The notes under the pieces are model-generated. The model worked only from the letters and a program-made list of their open reading frames with translations, was not told where the DNA came from and did not search any database. Of a stretch of 64,000 nt of DNA, positions 17,531-26,619 are shown piece by piece. The first letter of the stretch is position 1. Each line of letters starts with the position of its first letter. The DNA comes from Chloroflexota bacterium (lineage in GTDB: Bacteria > Chloroflexota > UBA11872 > UBA12225 > JAJDUF01), in contig JAJDUF010000016.1 of the NCBI GenBank assembly GCA_022826725.1, positions 558,001-622,000 of the forward strand, given 5' to 3'. The position numbers and the translations under genes were made by a program.

Positions 17531-19246
17531 CTACGGATCGGAGCGGAGTTTCCTGGTAGTGGGCCAGTCAATGTCGCCGGTGGGGGTGATCGCGACGCCG
17601 TAGACGCTGCGCGCGCGTTGGCACGAGACCTTCTCGTTGCGAACATCGGCCAGGACCAGCGCCGGATCGCGCTCCAAGGGGTTGCCCCAGCCGCCGGCGC
17701 CGGCCTCGGCGTGGCGAAACACGTCGTCGCGGTGGATGGTGAGCGTGGGCTTGCTCGACAACACTTGGGCGTCACCGTCAGGGTTGAGGATGTTCTGCGT
17801 GGGGGTGCCGGCTTGTCCACCGGCCAAGCCGTAGGGGAGGTGCTGGTGGCGGTCGGTGCGGAGCTGGAGCGTGGCGGTCTCTTCCAGCAAACGGTATTCG
17901 CGCACCAGGGACAGCCCACCACGGTATTGGCCGGCGCCTTCGCTATCGGGGACGTAGCCGTAGCGCTCCAAGCGCAACGGCAGCTCGCTCTCCACCACCT
18001 CGACCGGGTTATTGGAGAAGTTGACGACGATGCTGGTTAGGCCATCGGTGCCGTCGCCCCAGGGCCGGCCGCCCGAGGAGCCGTACAGGAACTCCAGGTA
18101 GACGAACGGAGTGCCCGCTGCATCGTAGCCGCCGATACTGACGCCGGTGTCGCCGCCCATCTCGCAAGCAGGAATGCGCTCCGGGGCCAACTGCGCCAGC
18201 GCTCCGAGCACGGCGTTGGCAATGCGGAAGCCGGTCAGTCCGCGGGCCGCCACCGGGGCCGGCATGAGGGGATTGACAATCGTGCCGGGCGGGGCGATGA
18301 CCTCAATCGGGCGGAAGTAGCCCTCGTTATTGGGCACCTCTTCGCCCAGCAAGCAGCGCACGCAGGCATACACGGCCGAGCGCGAGAAGGGGATGGGGGA
18401 GTTGATGCCGCCGCGGACCTGCGGCGCGGTGCCGGTGAAGTCGGCGGTGATCGAATCGCCGTGGACGCGCACCGCGACGGTGATCGGGATGGGGCCCGGA
18501 TCGAAGCCGTCGTCGTCGAGGTAGTCGGTGAACGTGTATTCGCCGTCGGGGAGGGCCGCAATCGCCTGCCGGGCCAGTCGCTCGGTGTAATCGAGCAGGG
18601 CGTCGAACCGCTCGAGCAACTCGGACAGGCCGTAGCGCTCGAACAGCGTGATGACGCGCCGCTCGCCCATGTGGCAGGCGGCGAGCTGTGCCCGCAGATC
18701 GCCGAGCACCAGACGGGGCACGCGGACGTTGGCTTCGATGAGGGCAAAGAGGCTTTCGTTCGGCTGGCCGGCGTGGTAGAGCTTCAGTGGCGGGATACGG
18801 ATGCCTTCCTGGTAAATCTCGGTGGCATCGCAGCCGTTGCCCCCAGCGACCTTGCCGCCGACATCGGCATGGTGGGCGATGGTGACCAGGTAGCACGCCA
18901 ACGTGCCTTGCCAGAAGATCGGCTTGACGACATAGATGTCGGGGAGATGGGTGCCGCCGGCGTAGGGGTCGTTGAGAATGAAGACGTCGCCGGGTTGGGT
19001 ATCGTCGCCGTAGGCAGCACGAATGGACTGCATGGCGTGGGGGACGGAGCCGAGATGCAGCGGGAGGGTCAAGCCCTGCGCGACCAACTCGCCGGAGGGC
19101 TGGCAGAGCGCGGTGGAGAAGTCCATGCTGTTCTTGAGGTTGTTGGAGTAGGCCGTGCGTAAGACAGTCATCGCCATCTCGTCAACTAGCGACTCCAGGG
19201 CGTTCTTGAGAATCTCGGTTCCTAGCGGGTCAAAGCGCCGTTTCAT
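17531..19246 (-). CDS. hyuB: Hydantoinase B / oxoprolinase family subunit
   Basis: 571 aa. FDPLGTEILKNALESLVDEM is the standard opening; later come SMDFSTALC, PGDVFILNDPYAGGTHLPD, HHADVGGK and RYGYVPDSEGAGQYRGG, all HyuB signatures. With HyuA it forms an ATP-dependent amidohydrolase for cyclic amides (hydantoins, 5-oxoproline, lactams) or, in related complexes, an acetone/acetophenone carboxylase. Its ATG overlaps the hyuA stop (ATGA), so the two are translationally coupled. The length is usual for the family. Confidence 0.9.
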   Translation of the reverse strand: MKRRFDPLGTEILKNALESLVDEMAMTVLRTAYSNNLKNSMDFSTALCQPSGELVAQGLTLPLHLGSVPHAMQSIRAAYGDDTQPGDVFILNDPYAGGTHLPDIYVVKPIFWQGTLACYLVTIAHHADVGGKVAGGNGCDATEIYQEGIRIPPLKLYHAGQPNESLFALIEANVRVPRLVLGDLRAQLAACHMGERRVITLFERYGLSELLERFDALLDYTERLARQAIAALPDGEYTFTDYLDDDGFDPGPIPITVAVRVHGDSITADFTGTAPQVRGGINSPIPFSRSAVYACVRCLLGEEVPNNEGYFRPIEVIAPPGTIVNPLMPAPVAARGLTGFRIANAVLGALAQLAPERIPACEMGGDTGVSIGGYDAAGTPFVYLEFLYGSSGGRPWGDGTDGLTSIVVNFSNNPVEVVESELPLRLERYGYVPDSEGAGQYRGGLSLVREYRLLEETATLQLRTDRHQHLPYGLAGGQAGTPTQNILNPDGDAQVLSSKPTLTIHRDDVFRHAEAGAGGWGNPLERDPALVLADVRNEKVSCQRARSVYGVAITPTGDIDWPTTRKLRSDP

Positions 19247-21342
19247 CCTGCCGCTCCCACCTCAAGCACCACGTTCTGCCGCGTATCGCGCCGCGCGGTA
19301 CAGCCCGGCGGCACGACGATGGTGGTGTCGTACTCTTCCACAATCAGCGGTCCGGCCTGCGCCTGGGCGGTGAGGTCGCGTCGGTCCAGCACCGGCACCG
19401 ATAGCTCGCCGACAGTCGCCCCGAAGTAAGCCGAGCGCGGGGTTGCACCGCCACGCTGCGCCGACGGGCGTACCGACTGTCCCCAGCGCAGCGTCGCCTC
19501 CTGGGGCACGGCGACCTCCACCCGCACATTGACCAGCTCTACCGGGTCGTGCTCGGCGCGGTGACCGTAGGTGCGCTCGTGCTCGGCGGCGAACGCGGCG
19601 CTAATCGCGGCCGGGTCCGGCTCGTCCACCGGGATGCTCAAGGCGAAGGACTGCCCCTTGTACCGCACGTCGGCGGACCGATGGATGCGGGCCAGCTTGC
19701 GATCTGCTGCACCGCCGGCCGTGTCGGTCAGTAAGCGCGCCTCAAGCTGCGCGAAATGGTCGGTCAGTTCGCTCGACGTGACCTCGGAGAGCGGCAATAG
19801 CACCGTGCGGACATCGTGCTGGGTCATGTCCACGCAGAGCAGGCCCAGGGAACTGAATAGGCCCGGAAAGGGCGGGATGACCACCTGCCGAATGCCTAGC
19901 TCCCGCGCCAGGTCGGCGCCCAGGAGCGGCCCGCTGCCGCCGAAGGCGAAGAGCGTGAAGTCGGCCGGCGTGCGCCCGCGCTCGACCGTCACAGCGCGCA
20001 CGGCGCGGCTCATATGCGACACCGCGAGCCGGTAGATGCCGTAGGCCGCTTCCCGGAGGGAGACGCCCAGCGGCGCGGCAATTCGGTCGGTGATCGTGCG
20101 GTGGGCAAGGTTCGCTTTGATCGGGAGGCTGCCGCCGAGGAGATGCGTGGGGTGGAGGTAGCCGAGCGCGACGTTCACGTCAGTCAACGTCGGGGCAGCG
20201 CCGCCGAGGTCGTAGCAGGCGGGGCCCGGCTCGGCGCCGGCGCTCTGGGGGCCGACACGGAGCGCCCCGGCGGGATCAATCCAGGCGATGCTGCCGCCGC
20301 CGGCACCCACTTCCGCCAAGTCCACGGCCGGCGCACGCAGCGCATAGCCACCGCCGCTCTGCAGCCGGGCGCTGTGGCTGATACCGCCGCCAACCTCGTA
20401 GTCGTGGGTGCGCGTGATACGACCGTCCTCGATCACCGACGCCTTGGCCGTCGTGCCGCCCATGTCGAGGGTAATCACATTGGGTACCTGCATGGTGGCG
20501 GCCAGCGAGGCGGCGCCCATGACCCCGGCCGCTGGCCCGGACTCGATCACGTGAACCGGCCGCTCGGCGGCTTGCGCGGCGGTCATCATGCCACCGGCCG
20601 ACTGCATCACGAATACCGGGGCACCCAAGCTGCGCTGCGCCAGGGCGCGCTGCAAGGAGGCGAGATAGGTGCGGATCACGGGCGCGATGAACGCATTGAT
20701 CGCCGTGGTGCTGGTCCGCTCGTACTCACCGATCTCGGCGAGGACACGGGAGGACAGCGAGACGGTGACGTGCGGCGCCAGCTCGTGCAGTAGCTCGCCG
20801 ATGTGTGTTTCGTGGCGGGGGTTGCGGTAGGAGTGCAGCAGCACGACCGCGACGGTCTGCACGCCCGCGTCCACGAGCCGGGCGATGGCGCGGCGGGCGC
20901 TGGCCTCGTCGAGCGGCCGGATGACCTGCCCCTGCACGTCGAGGCGCTCGTCCACTTCCATCCGCAGCGCCCGCGGCACCAGCGGTGGCGGTGGCTGCCA
21001 GCGGAGGTCGTAGAGGCGAGCCATCCGCAGGCGCCGGATTTCGAGCACGTCGCGGAAGCCGGCGGTCGTGATGAGGCCGGTGCGGGCGCCCTTGCCTTCT
21101 AGAATAGCGTTCGTGGCAACGGTGGTGGCGTGGACAATATCACTCAGGGCGGGGGCGGCCAGTTCCAATTGGGCCAACAGTGATTCCAAGCCCTGAATGA
21201 TGCCGCGGGAGTAGTCGGCGGTGGTCGAGGAGACCTTGGTCCAGGCACGCAGCCCGTCCGGCCCCATGAGGACCACGTCGGTGAAGGTGCCGCCGATGTC
21301 TACGCCGACGCGCAGTGGCCCGGCAGTGGTAATGGTCGTCAT
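19243..21342 (-). CDS. hyuA: Hydantoinase A / oxoprolinase family subunit
   Basis: 699 aa from the ATG at 21342. VGVDIGGTFTDVVLM is the N-terminal phosphate-binding loop of the ASKHA ATPase fold; ITLDMGGTTAKASVI is the second one; GAGGGSIAWID and FAFGGSGPLLGADLARELGI follow as usual. It uses ATP to activate the substrate for ring opening with HyuB. The start overlaps the preceding gene by four bases (ATGA), as does its stop with hyuB, which suggests fixed stoichiometry. Confidence 0.92.
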   Translation of the reverse strand: MTTITTAGPLRVGVDIGGTFTDVVLMGPDGLRAWTKVSSTTADYSRGIIQGLESLLAQLELAAPALSDIVHATTVATNAILEGKGARTGLITTAGFRDVLEIRRLRMARLYDLRWQPPPPLVPRALRMEVDERLDVQGQVIRPLDEASARRAIARLVDAGVQTVAVVLLHSYRNPRHETHIGELLHELAPHVTVSLSSRVLAEIGEYERTSTTAINAFIAPVIRTYLASLQRALAQRSLGAPVFVMQSAGGMMTAAQAAERPVHVIESGPAAGVMGAASLAATMQVPNVITLDMGGTTAKASVIEDGRITRTHDYEVGGGISHSARLQSGGGYALRAPAVDLAEVGAGGGSIAWIDPAGALRVGPQSAGAEPGPACYDLGGAAPTLTDVNVALGYLHPTHLLGGSLPIKANLAHRTITDRIAAPLGVSLREAAYGIYRLAVSHMSRAVRAVTVERGRTPADFTLFAFGGSGPLLGADLARELGIRQVVIPPFPGLFSSLGLLCVDMTQHDVRTVLLPLSEVTSSELTDHFAQLEARLLTDTAGGAADRKLARIHRSADVRYKGQSFALSIPVDEPDPAAISAAFAAEHERTYGHRAEHDPVELVNVRVEVAVPQEATLRWGQSVRPSAQRGGATPRSAYFGATVGELSVPVLDRRDLTAQAQAGPLIVEEYDTTIVVPPGCTARRDTRQNVVLEVGAAG

Positions 21343-22082
21343 CCAGCTGCTACGGGTACCACTGTAGGCTGGAACTGGGTCAGCAACTGACCATAGCCCT
21401 CGATAGTCCCGGCAAATCCCAGCACCCGCAGGCATTCCCAATAGGTGGCCTGATTACTGGTCACGACGGGGACGCCGGTCTCCTGCTCCAGGGCTGCGAT
21501 CACCGGGAAAGTAGGCAGGTTGGTGCAACTGAGGAACAAGGCGTCGGCACGCGGGTCGAAGTGCTCCAGCGCGTAGCGCTGCACTTCGGCCGTCGGGACC
21601 ACGCCAATGTCGAAGGCTTGCTCGATGTCCATGCAGGCGTCGCTGACGATTTCGAAGCCGTGTGCGGTGAGGAACTGCACCTCAAGCTCGTTGAGGTGGG
21701 GGTCGTAGGGCGTCGCCATCGAGATACGCCGCGCGCCGACGGCGTGGAGCGCGGCGGCGACGGCCCCGGCGGTGGTGACGGTTGGGACATTACTGCCTCC
21801 GCGTAGGCGCTCGCCCAAGGCGCGCTCGCCTTTGTCGCCCTCAAAGAAGCTGCCGGAAGTGCAGGCAAAGGCGATGACATCCACGTGCGTGCTGAGTAGC
21901 TCGTCAACGCCGCGGTCTATGTGGACGTTCATGCAGGCCAGGTCCTCGGCGCCGACCTCCTGGTTACGCATGCGGGTCGCGTAGGTCTCATAGCCGTCCG
22001 GCAGGATCAGGCGTCCCTCCGGCTCGACAACCGTGTTGGCGGAGGGCACCAGCAAGCCAATGCGTCCGCGGCTCCCGTACAT
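21339..22082 (-). CDS. Maleate isomerase / Asp-Glu racemase superfamily protein
   Basis: 247 aa. IGLLVPSANTVVEPE is the opening of the maleate isomerase/arylmalonate decarboxylase group. Two catalytic cysteines are in place: FACTSGS (Cys74) and LSCTNLPT (Cys186). The enzyme may isomerise or racemise the substrate or product of the HyuAB step; hydantoin racemase is another possibility. It is the first gene of the operon, with GGGAGG seven bases before the ATG, and it overlaps hyuA by four bases. Confidence 0.8.
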   Translation of the reverse strand: MYGSRGRIGLLVPSANTVVEPEGRLILPDGYETYATRMRNQEVGAEDLACMNVHIDRGVDELLSTHVDVIAFACTSGSFFEGDKGERALGERLRGGSNVPTVTTAGAVAAALHAVGARRISMATPYDPHLNELEVQFLTAHGFEIVSDACMDIEQAFDIGVVPTAEVQRYALEHFDPRADALFLSCTNLPTFPVIAALEQETGVPVVTSNQATYWECLRVLGFAGTIEGYGQLLTQFQPTVVPVAAG

Positions 22083-22109
22083 GTCAATCCTCCCTCTTGG
22101 TCGCTATCG

Positions 22110-22162
22110 CTCACCCGATTGGTGAGGTGCTGTCATTGTACCCTGGATGACCGATGTGTGGA
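22110..22162 (-). promoter_or_regulatory. Promoter and inverted repeat of the maleate isomerase-hyuAB operon
   Basis: TCCACA (22157-22162) and TACAAT (22135-22140) lie 16 bases apart. Between the likely transcript start and the ribosome site is a 6-base inverted repeat CTCACC-cgatt-GGTGAG (about 22110-22126), a possible operator. Confidence 0.45.
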
Positions 22163-22294
22163 GTGCGCCAGCCGCGGCGCCGCGTCTAATGTGTGGCCCC
22201 GATACCTGAGGTCGCGGCTTATATGAGCTGGCCCGGATACGCTGGTTATCATCACAGTAGTACCCCACCGCGCGGGGCTAGCAGGGAGCTAACT

Positions 22295-22468
22295 ATGCAT
22301 ATCACCTACGACGCGGAAGCTGATGTGTTGTATATCGAGCTACAGGCAGTGCCGGCGCGGGATACGATTGACATTGAGGAAGGAGTGTCGGTTCTGGTAG
22401 ACGAGGACGGCCACATTGTCAGTCTGGAGGTGCTCGACGCGCGCGCGGTTGGGCACTGTGGTGCATGA
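22295..22468 (+). CDS. Small DUF2283-family protein
   Basis: 57 aa. The pattern ITYDAEADVLYIELQ, DTIDIEEGVSVLVDEDGHIVSLEVLDA is the DUF2283 signature. Function is not known; members are often next to toxin-like genes or isolated. The ATG at 22295 has GGGAG upstream. It is slightly shorter than usual and ends in GHCGA. Confidence 0.8.
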   Translation: MHITYDAEADVLYIELQAVPARDTIDIEEGVSVLVDEDGHIVSLEVLDARAVGHCGA

Positions 22469-22866
22469 CTCCCGCTGTGGCTATCGAGCAACTCGCGCCA
22501 GCCAGGGCCGAGAAGGTGGCAGAGCGGAGCCCGCCAGCCACCAGAGACTTGGTAGCGGCGGGGGGATAAGGCAGCAGCCTGACCCCATGGGCCTCTCCAC
22601 ACGCACTACACCCGAATCACGCAATGGACAGACCACAGGCTCCCGCCTTGATGAACTGCGAGCCGGAGGAGCGATGTGAGAGGAAGCCCTGCGGTCGGTC
22701 ATCAACTCCGAGGCTATCGAGGGTGTGGATGTGCCCTCGGAGTTAGCGGCGCGTTTGCTCAATGAAGTGCTGCAAGAGCCGCTACCCGATATCGGCTAGA
22801 CGCCAACCAGAGTCACAGCCCTTGTATTGCGGACTACCTTAGATCGGTACGGGATGGGGAAGTGGA
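22469..22866. other. Gene-poor stretch with one decayed small ORF
   Basis: Almost 400 bases without an intact gene. The first 200 bases show no coding pattern I recognise. The rest holds the decayed 41-codon frame listed separately and the spacer before the tRNA. Confidence 0.5.
22674..22799 (+). pseudogene. Decayed small protein, stop at codon 2
   Basis: An ATG preceded by a good ribosome site (CGGAGGAGCG) is followed at once by TGA (22677-22679), after which the same frame stays open for 39 codons with a protein-like composition (SVINSEAIEGVDVPSELAA then LLNEVLQEPLPDIG). A single base change at codon 2 would restore it. The NSEAIEGV stretch recalls small antitoxins of the VbhA type; this is only a resemblance. 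Confidence 0.4.
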
Positions 22867-22942
22867 TGGTGGCCCCGGGTGGATTTGAACCACCGACCAC
22901 GTGTTTATAAGACACGCGCTCTAACCCCTGAGCTACGGGGCC
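22867..22942 (-). tRNA. trnI(uau): tRNA-Ile with anticodon UAU
   Basis: A full cloverleaf can be drawn: 7-bp acceptor stem GGCCCCG/CGGGGCC, D arm GCTC/GAGC, anticodon stem CGTGT/ACACG with loop CTTATAA, TPsiC arm GGTGG-TTCAAAT-CCACC, and an encoded 3' ACCA. The anticodon is TAT, reading the isoleucine codon AUA directly. Most bacteria use a CAU tRNA modified to lysidine by TilS instead. It follows ftsH by 35 bases on the same strand and may be co-transcribed. Confidence 0.92.
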
Positions 22943-22977
22943 ACGCCGGGTCATGCGACTAGGTAGCTGCTGACCGC

Positions 22978-24903
22978 TTAGGAGGACGGCGCCGGTATTG
23001 GTCGCGGCTGTTGCTTGGGCTGCTCTTCCGGCTCCGCTTCAGCCTCGGGGGCCTCGTCCACAGACTCATCCGCCTGGTCCGAGACCGGCGCTTCTCCGTC
23101 GAACATGGCGTGGAAGGCCTCGGCGTCGAGCGTCTCGACTTCCAGCAGCTTCTGCGCTATTTCGCCAAGCTTGTCGCGATGCTCCACGATAATGTCGCGT
23201 GCCCGCTCGTGGGCCACGTCAATGAGGTCGCTGATCTCCTGATCAATCAGCAGAGCGGTCGCCTCGCTGTAGTTGCGCGTTTCGCTGATGTCCCGACCGA
23301 GGAAGACCAGCTCCTCCTTCTTCCCGAAGGTACGCGGTCCCAGCTTACTGCTCATCCCCCATTGGGTCACCATGCGGCGCGCCAACTCGGTCGCGCGCTC
23401 GAGGTCATCGGTGGCGCCGGTGGTCACTTCCCCGAAGACGATCTCTTCGGCGGTGCGGCCACCCAAGGAGAAAGCCAACCGCGCCTCGGCTTGCACGCGG
23501 CTGGTGAGCATGCGGTCCTCTTCGGGGAGCAGCGCCGTGTAGCCGCCGGCAATACCACGCGCGACGATCGTGAGCTTGTAGACGGTGTCTTCTTCGGGGA
23601 GCATCTTGGCCACGAGCGCATGACCGACCTCGTGGTAGGCCTTCAACTGGCGCTCACGGTCGCTGATGACGCGGCTCTTGCGCTCCGGGCCGAGGATCAC
23701 GCGATCAATGGCCTCCTCTAGCTCCGACATCATGATGGATTGCTTGTCGCGCCGTGCGGCGAGAATGGCCGCTTCGTTGAGGAGGTTGTTCAGGTCTGCG
23801 CCGGAGAATCCGGGCGTCTGCTTGGCCAGCCGGTCGAGGCCGACATCGGGAGCCAGCGGCTTGCCGCGGGCGTGAATCTCCAGAATGGCCTGCCGCCCGC
23901 GCACATCGGGGTTATCAATCACCACGCGGCGATCAAACCGTCCAGGACGCAGTAGTGCCGGGTCCAGCACGTCGGGGCGGTTGGTGGCGGCCAGGACGAT
24001 CACATTGGTGTTGGTATCGAACCCATCCATCTCAACCAGGATTTGGTTGAGGGTCTGCTCGCGCTCGTCGTGGCTGCCACCGAGGCCGGCGCCGCGCTGG
24101 CGCCCCACGGCGTCAATCTCATCTACGAACACGATGGCGGGGGAATTCCGCTTGGCCTGCTCGAACAGGTCGCGCACGCGACTGGCACCGACGCCGACAA
24201 ACATCTCGACAAACTCGGAGCCACTGATCGAGAAGAACGGCACGCCGGCTTCCCCAGCGCAGGCGCGGGAGAGGTAGGTCTTGCCGGTACCGGGCGGGCC
24301 GACCAAGAGCACGCCGCGCGGAATACGGGCGCCCAAGGCGGAGAACTTCTCCGGGTACTTCAGGAACTCCACCACCTCGGCCAACTCTTGCTTGGCCTCT
24401 TCCACTCCGGCGACATCGGCGAAGGTGATGGTGGGCTTGTCACGCATGAACAGGCGCGCCCGGCTCTTGCCGAAAGAGAGTGCTTGGTTATTGCTGCCCT
24501 GGGCTTGACGCATCATGAACAGTAACAGCGCACCGAAGATGATGACTGGGAGGAAGGAGCCGATCAAACCGAGCCACGGGCCGAGCCGGCCGGGCTGACG
24601 CACCTCGACATTGACCTGCTCGTCCTTGATGCCGCGCGCTTGCAGCATCTCCATGATGTCGGAGCGTTCCGGCTTGATAGCCGTCTTCTCGCCGTCACTG
24701 GTATCGGCAATCAGGGTGTTGCCGTCAACGACGATGGTATCAATGCGGCCATTCCCGGCATCGCGCTGCACAATCGTCATCAACTCGGTGATGGGAATCT
24801 TATCTTCCCGTGGTGAAGGGTTGACCAGTGTGAAGAAGATCGCTAGAACAGCGACCATAATCACGAGATAAACGAAACTATTCCGCAGCCAGCGAGTGTC
24901 CAT
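22978..24903 (-). CDS. ftsH: ATP-dependent membrane zinc protease FtsH
   Basis: 641 aa. Two membrane helices (about 10-27 and 110-131) flank the extracytoplasmic domain. The AAA module has Walker A GPPGTGKT (202-209), Walker [12 protein letters not shown], and the second-region-of-homology [19 protein letters not shown]. The zinc site is HEVGH (424-428). The C-terminus is an acidic, Gln/Pro-rich tail. FtsH degrades unfolded membrane proteins and short-lived regulators. After Walker A it reads [10 protein letters not shown] where most FtsH have LLARAVAGEA. It is the last protein gene of its strand's cluster. Confidence 0.97.
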   Translation of the reverse strand: MDTRWLRNSFVYLVIMVAVLAIFFTLVNPSPREDKIPITELMTIVQRDAGNGRIDTIVVDGNTLIADTSDGEKTAIKPERSDIMEMLQARGIKDEQVNVEVRQPGRLGPWLGLIGSFLPVIIFGALLLFMMRQAQGSNNQALSFGKSRARLFMRDKPTITFADVAGVEEAKQELAEVVEFLKYPEKFSALGARIPRGVLLVGPPGTGKTYLSRACAGEAGVPFFSISGSEFVEMFVGVGASRVRDLFEQAKRNSPAIVFVDEIDAVGRQRGAGLGGSHDEREQTLNQILVEMDGFDTNTNVIVLAATNRPDVLDPALLRPGRFDRRVVIDNPDVRGRQAILEIHARGKPLAPDVGLDRLAKQTPGFSGADLNNLLNEAAILAARRDKQSIMMSELEEAIDRVILGPERKSRVISDRERQLKAYHEVGHALVAKMLPEEDTVYKLTIVARGIAGGYTALLPEEDRMLTSRVQAEARLAFSLGGRTAEEIVFGEVTTGATDDLERATELARRMVTQWGMSSKLGPRTFGKKEELVFLGRDISETRNYSEATALLIDQEISDLIDVAHERARDIIVEHRDKLGEIAQKLLEVETLDAEAFHAMFDGEAPVSDQADESVDEAPEAEAEPEEQPKQQPRPIPAPSS

Positions 24904-25012
24904 TGGACCGCCGTCCTTCCGTGGAAAGTACCTGCACTACACCGCCGTGGCTGGTCCCGAGAGCCTATGCCGCAAGCCGGGAACGCGAGCAGTGGTGCAG
25001 CACCTAAAGACC

Positions 25013-25021
25013 ATTATAGCA
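25013..25021 (-). promoter_or_regulatory. Extended -10 promoter of ftsH
   Basis: TGCTATAAT on the minus strand in the 155-base gap between hpt and ftsH, so ftsH probably has its own start site as well as read-through from hpt. The -35 is weak (TTATCC). The leader would be about 100 bases. Confidence 0.55.
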
Positions 25022-25058
25022 CCGAGCCACAATGAGGGATAAGCCACCCTGTTCAGCA

Positions 25059-25628
25059 TCACTCGGCGGGCTGTGTGTCGTCGGCCAGGAGCGCGAGGTG
25101 GGGCATGTTCCGGTACTGCTCCTCGTAGTCCAGCCCATAGCCGACAACGAAGCAGTCAGGGATTTCGAATCCGACGTAGGCGAGCGCCACTTCTACCTTG
25201 CGTGCCTTGCGTTTGTTGAGGAGGGTGCAGACGCGCAGGCTGGCCGGCCGGCGGGCCTGCAACGTCCGCAGCAAATAGCGCAGCGTGGCGCCGGTGTCAA
25301 CAATGTCCTCGACGACCAGCACGTGCCGGCCTTCGATACTCACGTCCAGGTCCTTGATAATCCGCACGATGCCGCTGGACTCCGTGCCCGGGCCGTAACT
25401 CGACACGGCCATGAAGTCCATCTCCAGCGGCAAGGCCAACTCGCGGGCGAGGTCCACCATGAAGGTCACCGCCGCTTTGAGGACGCCCACGAGGAGCAAG
25501 TCCCCCCCCTCGTAATCAGCGCGGACCTGCTGGGCCAGTTCGGCCACGCGCTGCCGGATGGCCGCTGCGCTAATCAACTCACCGGCGAGGGCCGGTGGCT
25601 CTTCGGGCATAGCCGTCGCCGTCATCAC
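25059..25628 (-). CDS. hpt: Hypoxanthine phosphoribosyltransferase
   Basis: 189 aa. VLVVEDIVDTGATL is the PRPP-binding motif; LLVGVLKAAVTFMVDLAR, SSYGPGTESSG (flexible active-site loop) and DCFVVGYGLDYEEQYRNMPH complete the hypoxanthine-guanine salvage enzyme. The start overlaps the dut stop by four bases (ATGA). In many bacteria the gene before hpt is tilS; here it is dut. Confidence 0.95.
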   Translation of the reverse strand: MMTATAMPEEPPALAGELISAAAIRQRVAELAQQVRADYEGGDLLLVGVLKAAVTFMVDLARELALPLEMDFMAVSSYGPGTESSGIVRIIKDLDVSIEGRHVLVVEDIVDTGATLRYLLRTLQARRPASLRVCTLLNKRKARKVEVALAYVGFEIPDCFVVGYGLDYEEQYRNMPHLALLADDTQPAE

Positions 25629-26164
25629 AACGCCGCCCCGTCCACGTCTTCAGCCGACACCGCCGGGACCGCGACGCCGGTACTACCGTAGCCGCCGCGG
25701 CTCGGACGACCGGTGCGGTCAACTTCGAGCCAGCGCGCGCGCGCAATCCCGACGATAAGCCCCTGCGCCAGGCGGGTACCGCGCGGCACATGCACCGGCT
25801 TGGAGCGAAAGTTCAAGAGCTGGATGTGAATCTCGTCGTCCGGGCCACAGTAGTCTTGATCTATGACCCCGATACCGTGCGGCACCAGCAGCCCCCAGCG
25901 GGCCGGGGTGCTACTCCGACTGGCGACGAGCAGAGCATGGCCCGGCGGCACCTCCACGATCACGTTCGCCGGGATACGCGCCAACTCCCCGGGAGCAATA
26001 TCGGCAGCGACCCGCGAGGCCAGATCGAAGCCGACGGCACCGACGCTCTCGTAGCGCGGCAACGGCAACGACGGGTCAACGCGGCGGATGTGTACGGTGA
26101 GCGGCTCCGGCGGTGGCGCCGGCCGCAGGTCTTCAGTCACGGGTACCGTCTCCGTGGTGGGCAT
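25625..26164 (-). CDS. dut: dUTPase (dUTP pyrophosphatase)
   Basis: 179 aa from the ATG at 26164. All five trimeric dUTPase motifs can be seen: AVGFDLAS, SRSSTPARWGL, GVIDQDYCGPDDEI, RLAQGLIV and GRPSRGGYGSTG. It hydrolyses dUTP to dUMP and keeps uracil out of DNA. A GTG at 26212 in the same frame would overlap ftsB by 31 bases and is less likely. It lies between ftsB and hpt, which is an unusual position, and is coupled to hpt by an ATGA overlap. Confidence 0.92.
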   Translation of the reverse strand: MPTTETVPVTEDLRPAPPPEPLTVHIRRVDPSLPLPRYESVGAVGFDLASRVAADIAPGELARIPANVIVEVPPGHALLVASRSSTPARWGLLVPHGIGVIDQDYCGPDDEIHIQLLNFRSKPVHVPRGTRLAQGLIVGIARARWLEVDRTGRPSRGGYGSTGVAVPAVSAEDVDGAAL

Positions 26165-26181
26165 CGTTCCACTGTCACTAG

Positions 26182-26613
26182 CTATGCCGATCCAAAGAAG
26201 AGATTCAGCCACTCACCGACGTGCCCGAATCCGGCGGGTGGCACGGACGGCGCCACCGGCGGTGGCGGCCGGGGCGCGGCGGCCGGCACCGGCAAGGGCT
26301 GTGTATGCGCCGCCGGTGGCGGCTCGCGCAGCATGACGAGCGGCCGATCACCCGGTCGGATCATGTTGAGGCGCTCGCGGGCAATCAACTCGACGTACTC
26401 AGCGGTTCGTGCCTGAGCAACTTGGGTAGCCAAGGCTTGGTTGTCGCTTTCGAGGCGAGCAATCTCCTGGCGCACGACCTCGGCACGCTGCTCCAGGCGA
26501 TAGCTCTCGATGCTCGTGTCGTAGAAGCGCACCAAGAGATAGAGCAGCACCAGGACCACGCCCCCGATGAGCACCGGGGCGAGACGCGGCAAGAAGCTGA
26601 GCGGCCATTTCAC
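26182..26613 (-). CDS. ftsB: FtsB/DivIC-like septum formation protein
   Basis: 143 aa. One membrane helix (about 12-30) is followed by a coiled coil (RLEQRAEVVRQEIARLESDNQAL) and the family motif ARERLNMIRPGDRPLVM. The C-terminal third is a Pro/Ala-rich extension not found in the shortest FtsB. It acts in the divisome with FtsL and FtsQ. The start is 6 bases after the lipoprotein gene. Confidence 0.85.
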   Translation of the reverse strand: MKWPLSFLPRLAPVLIGGVVLVLLYLLVRFYDTSIESYRLEQRAEVVRQEIARLESDNQALATQVAQARTAEYVELIARERLNMIRPGDRPLVMLREPPPAAHTQPLPVPAAAPRPPPPVAPSVPPAGFGHVGEWLNLFFGSA

Positions 26614-26619
26614 GAGCGT

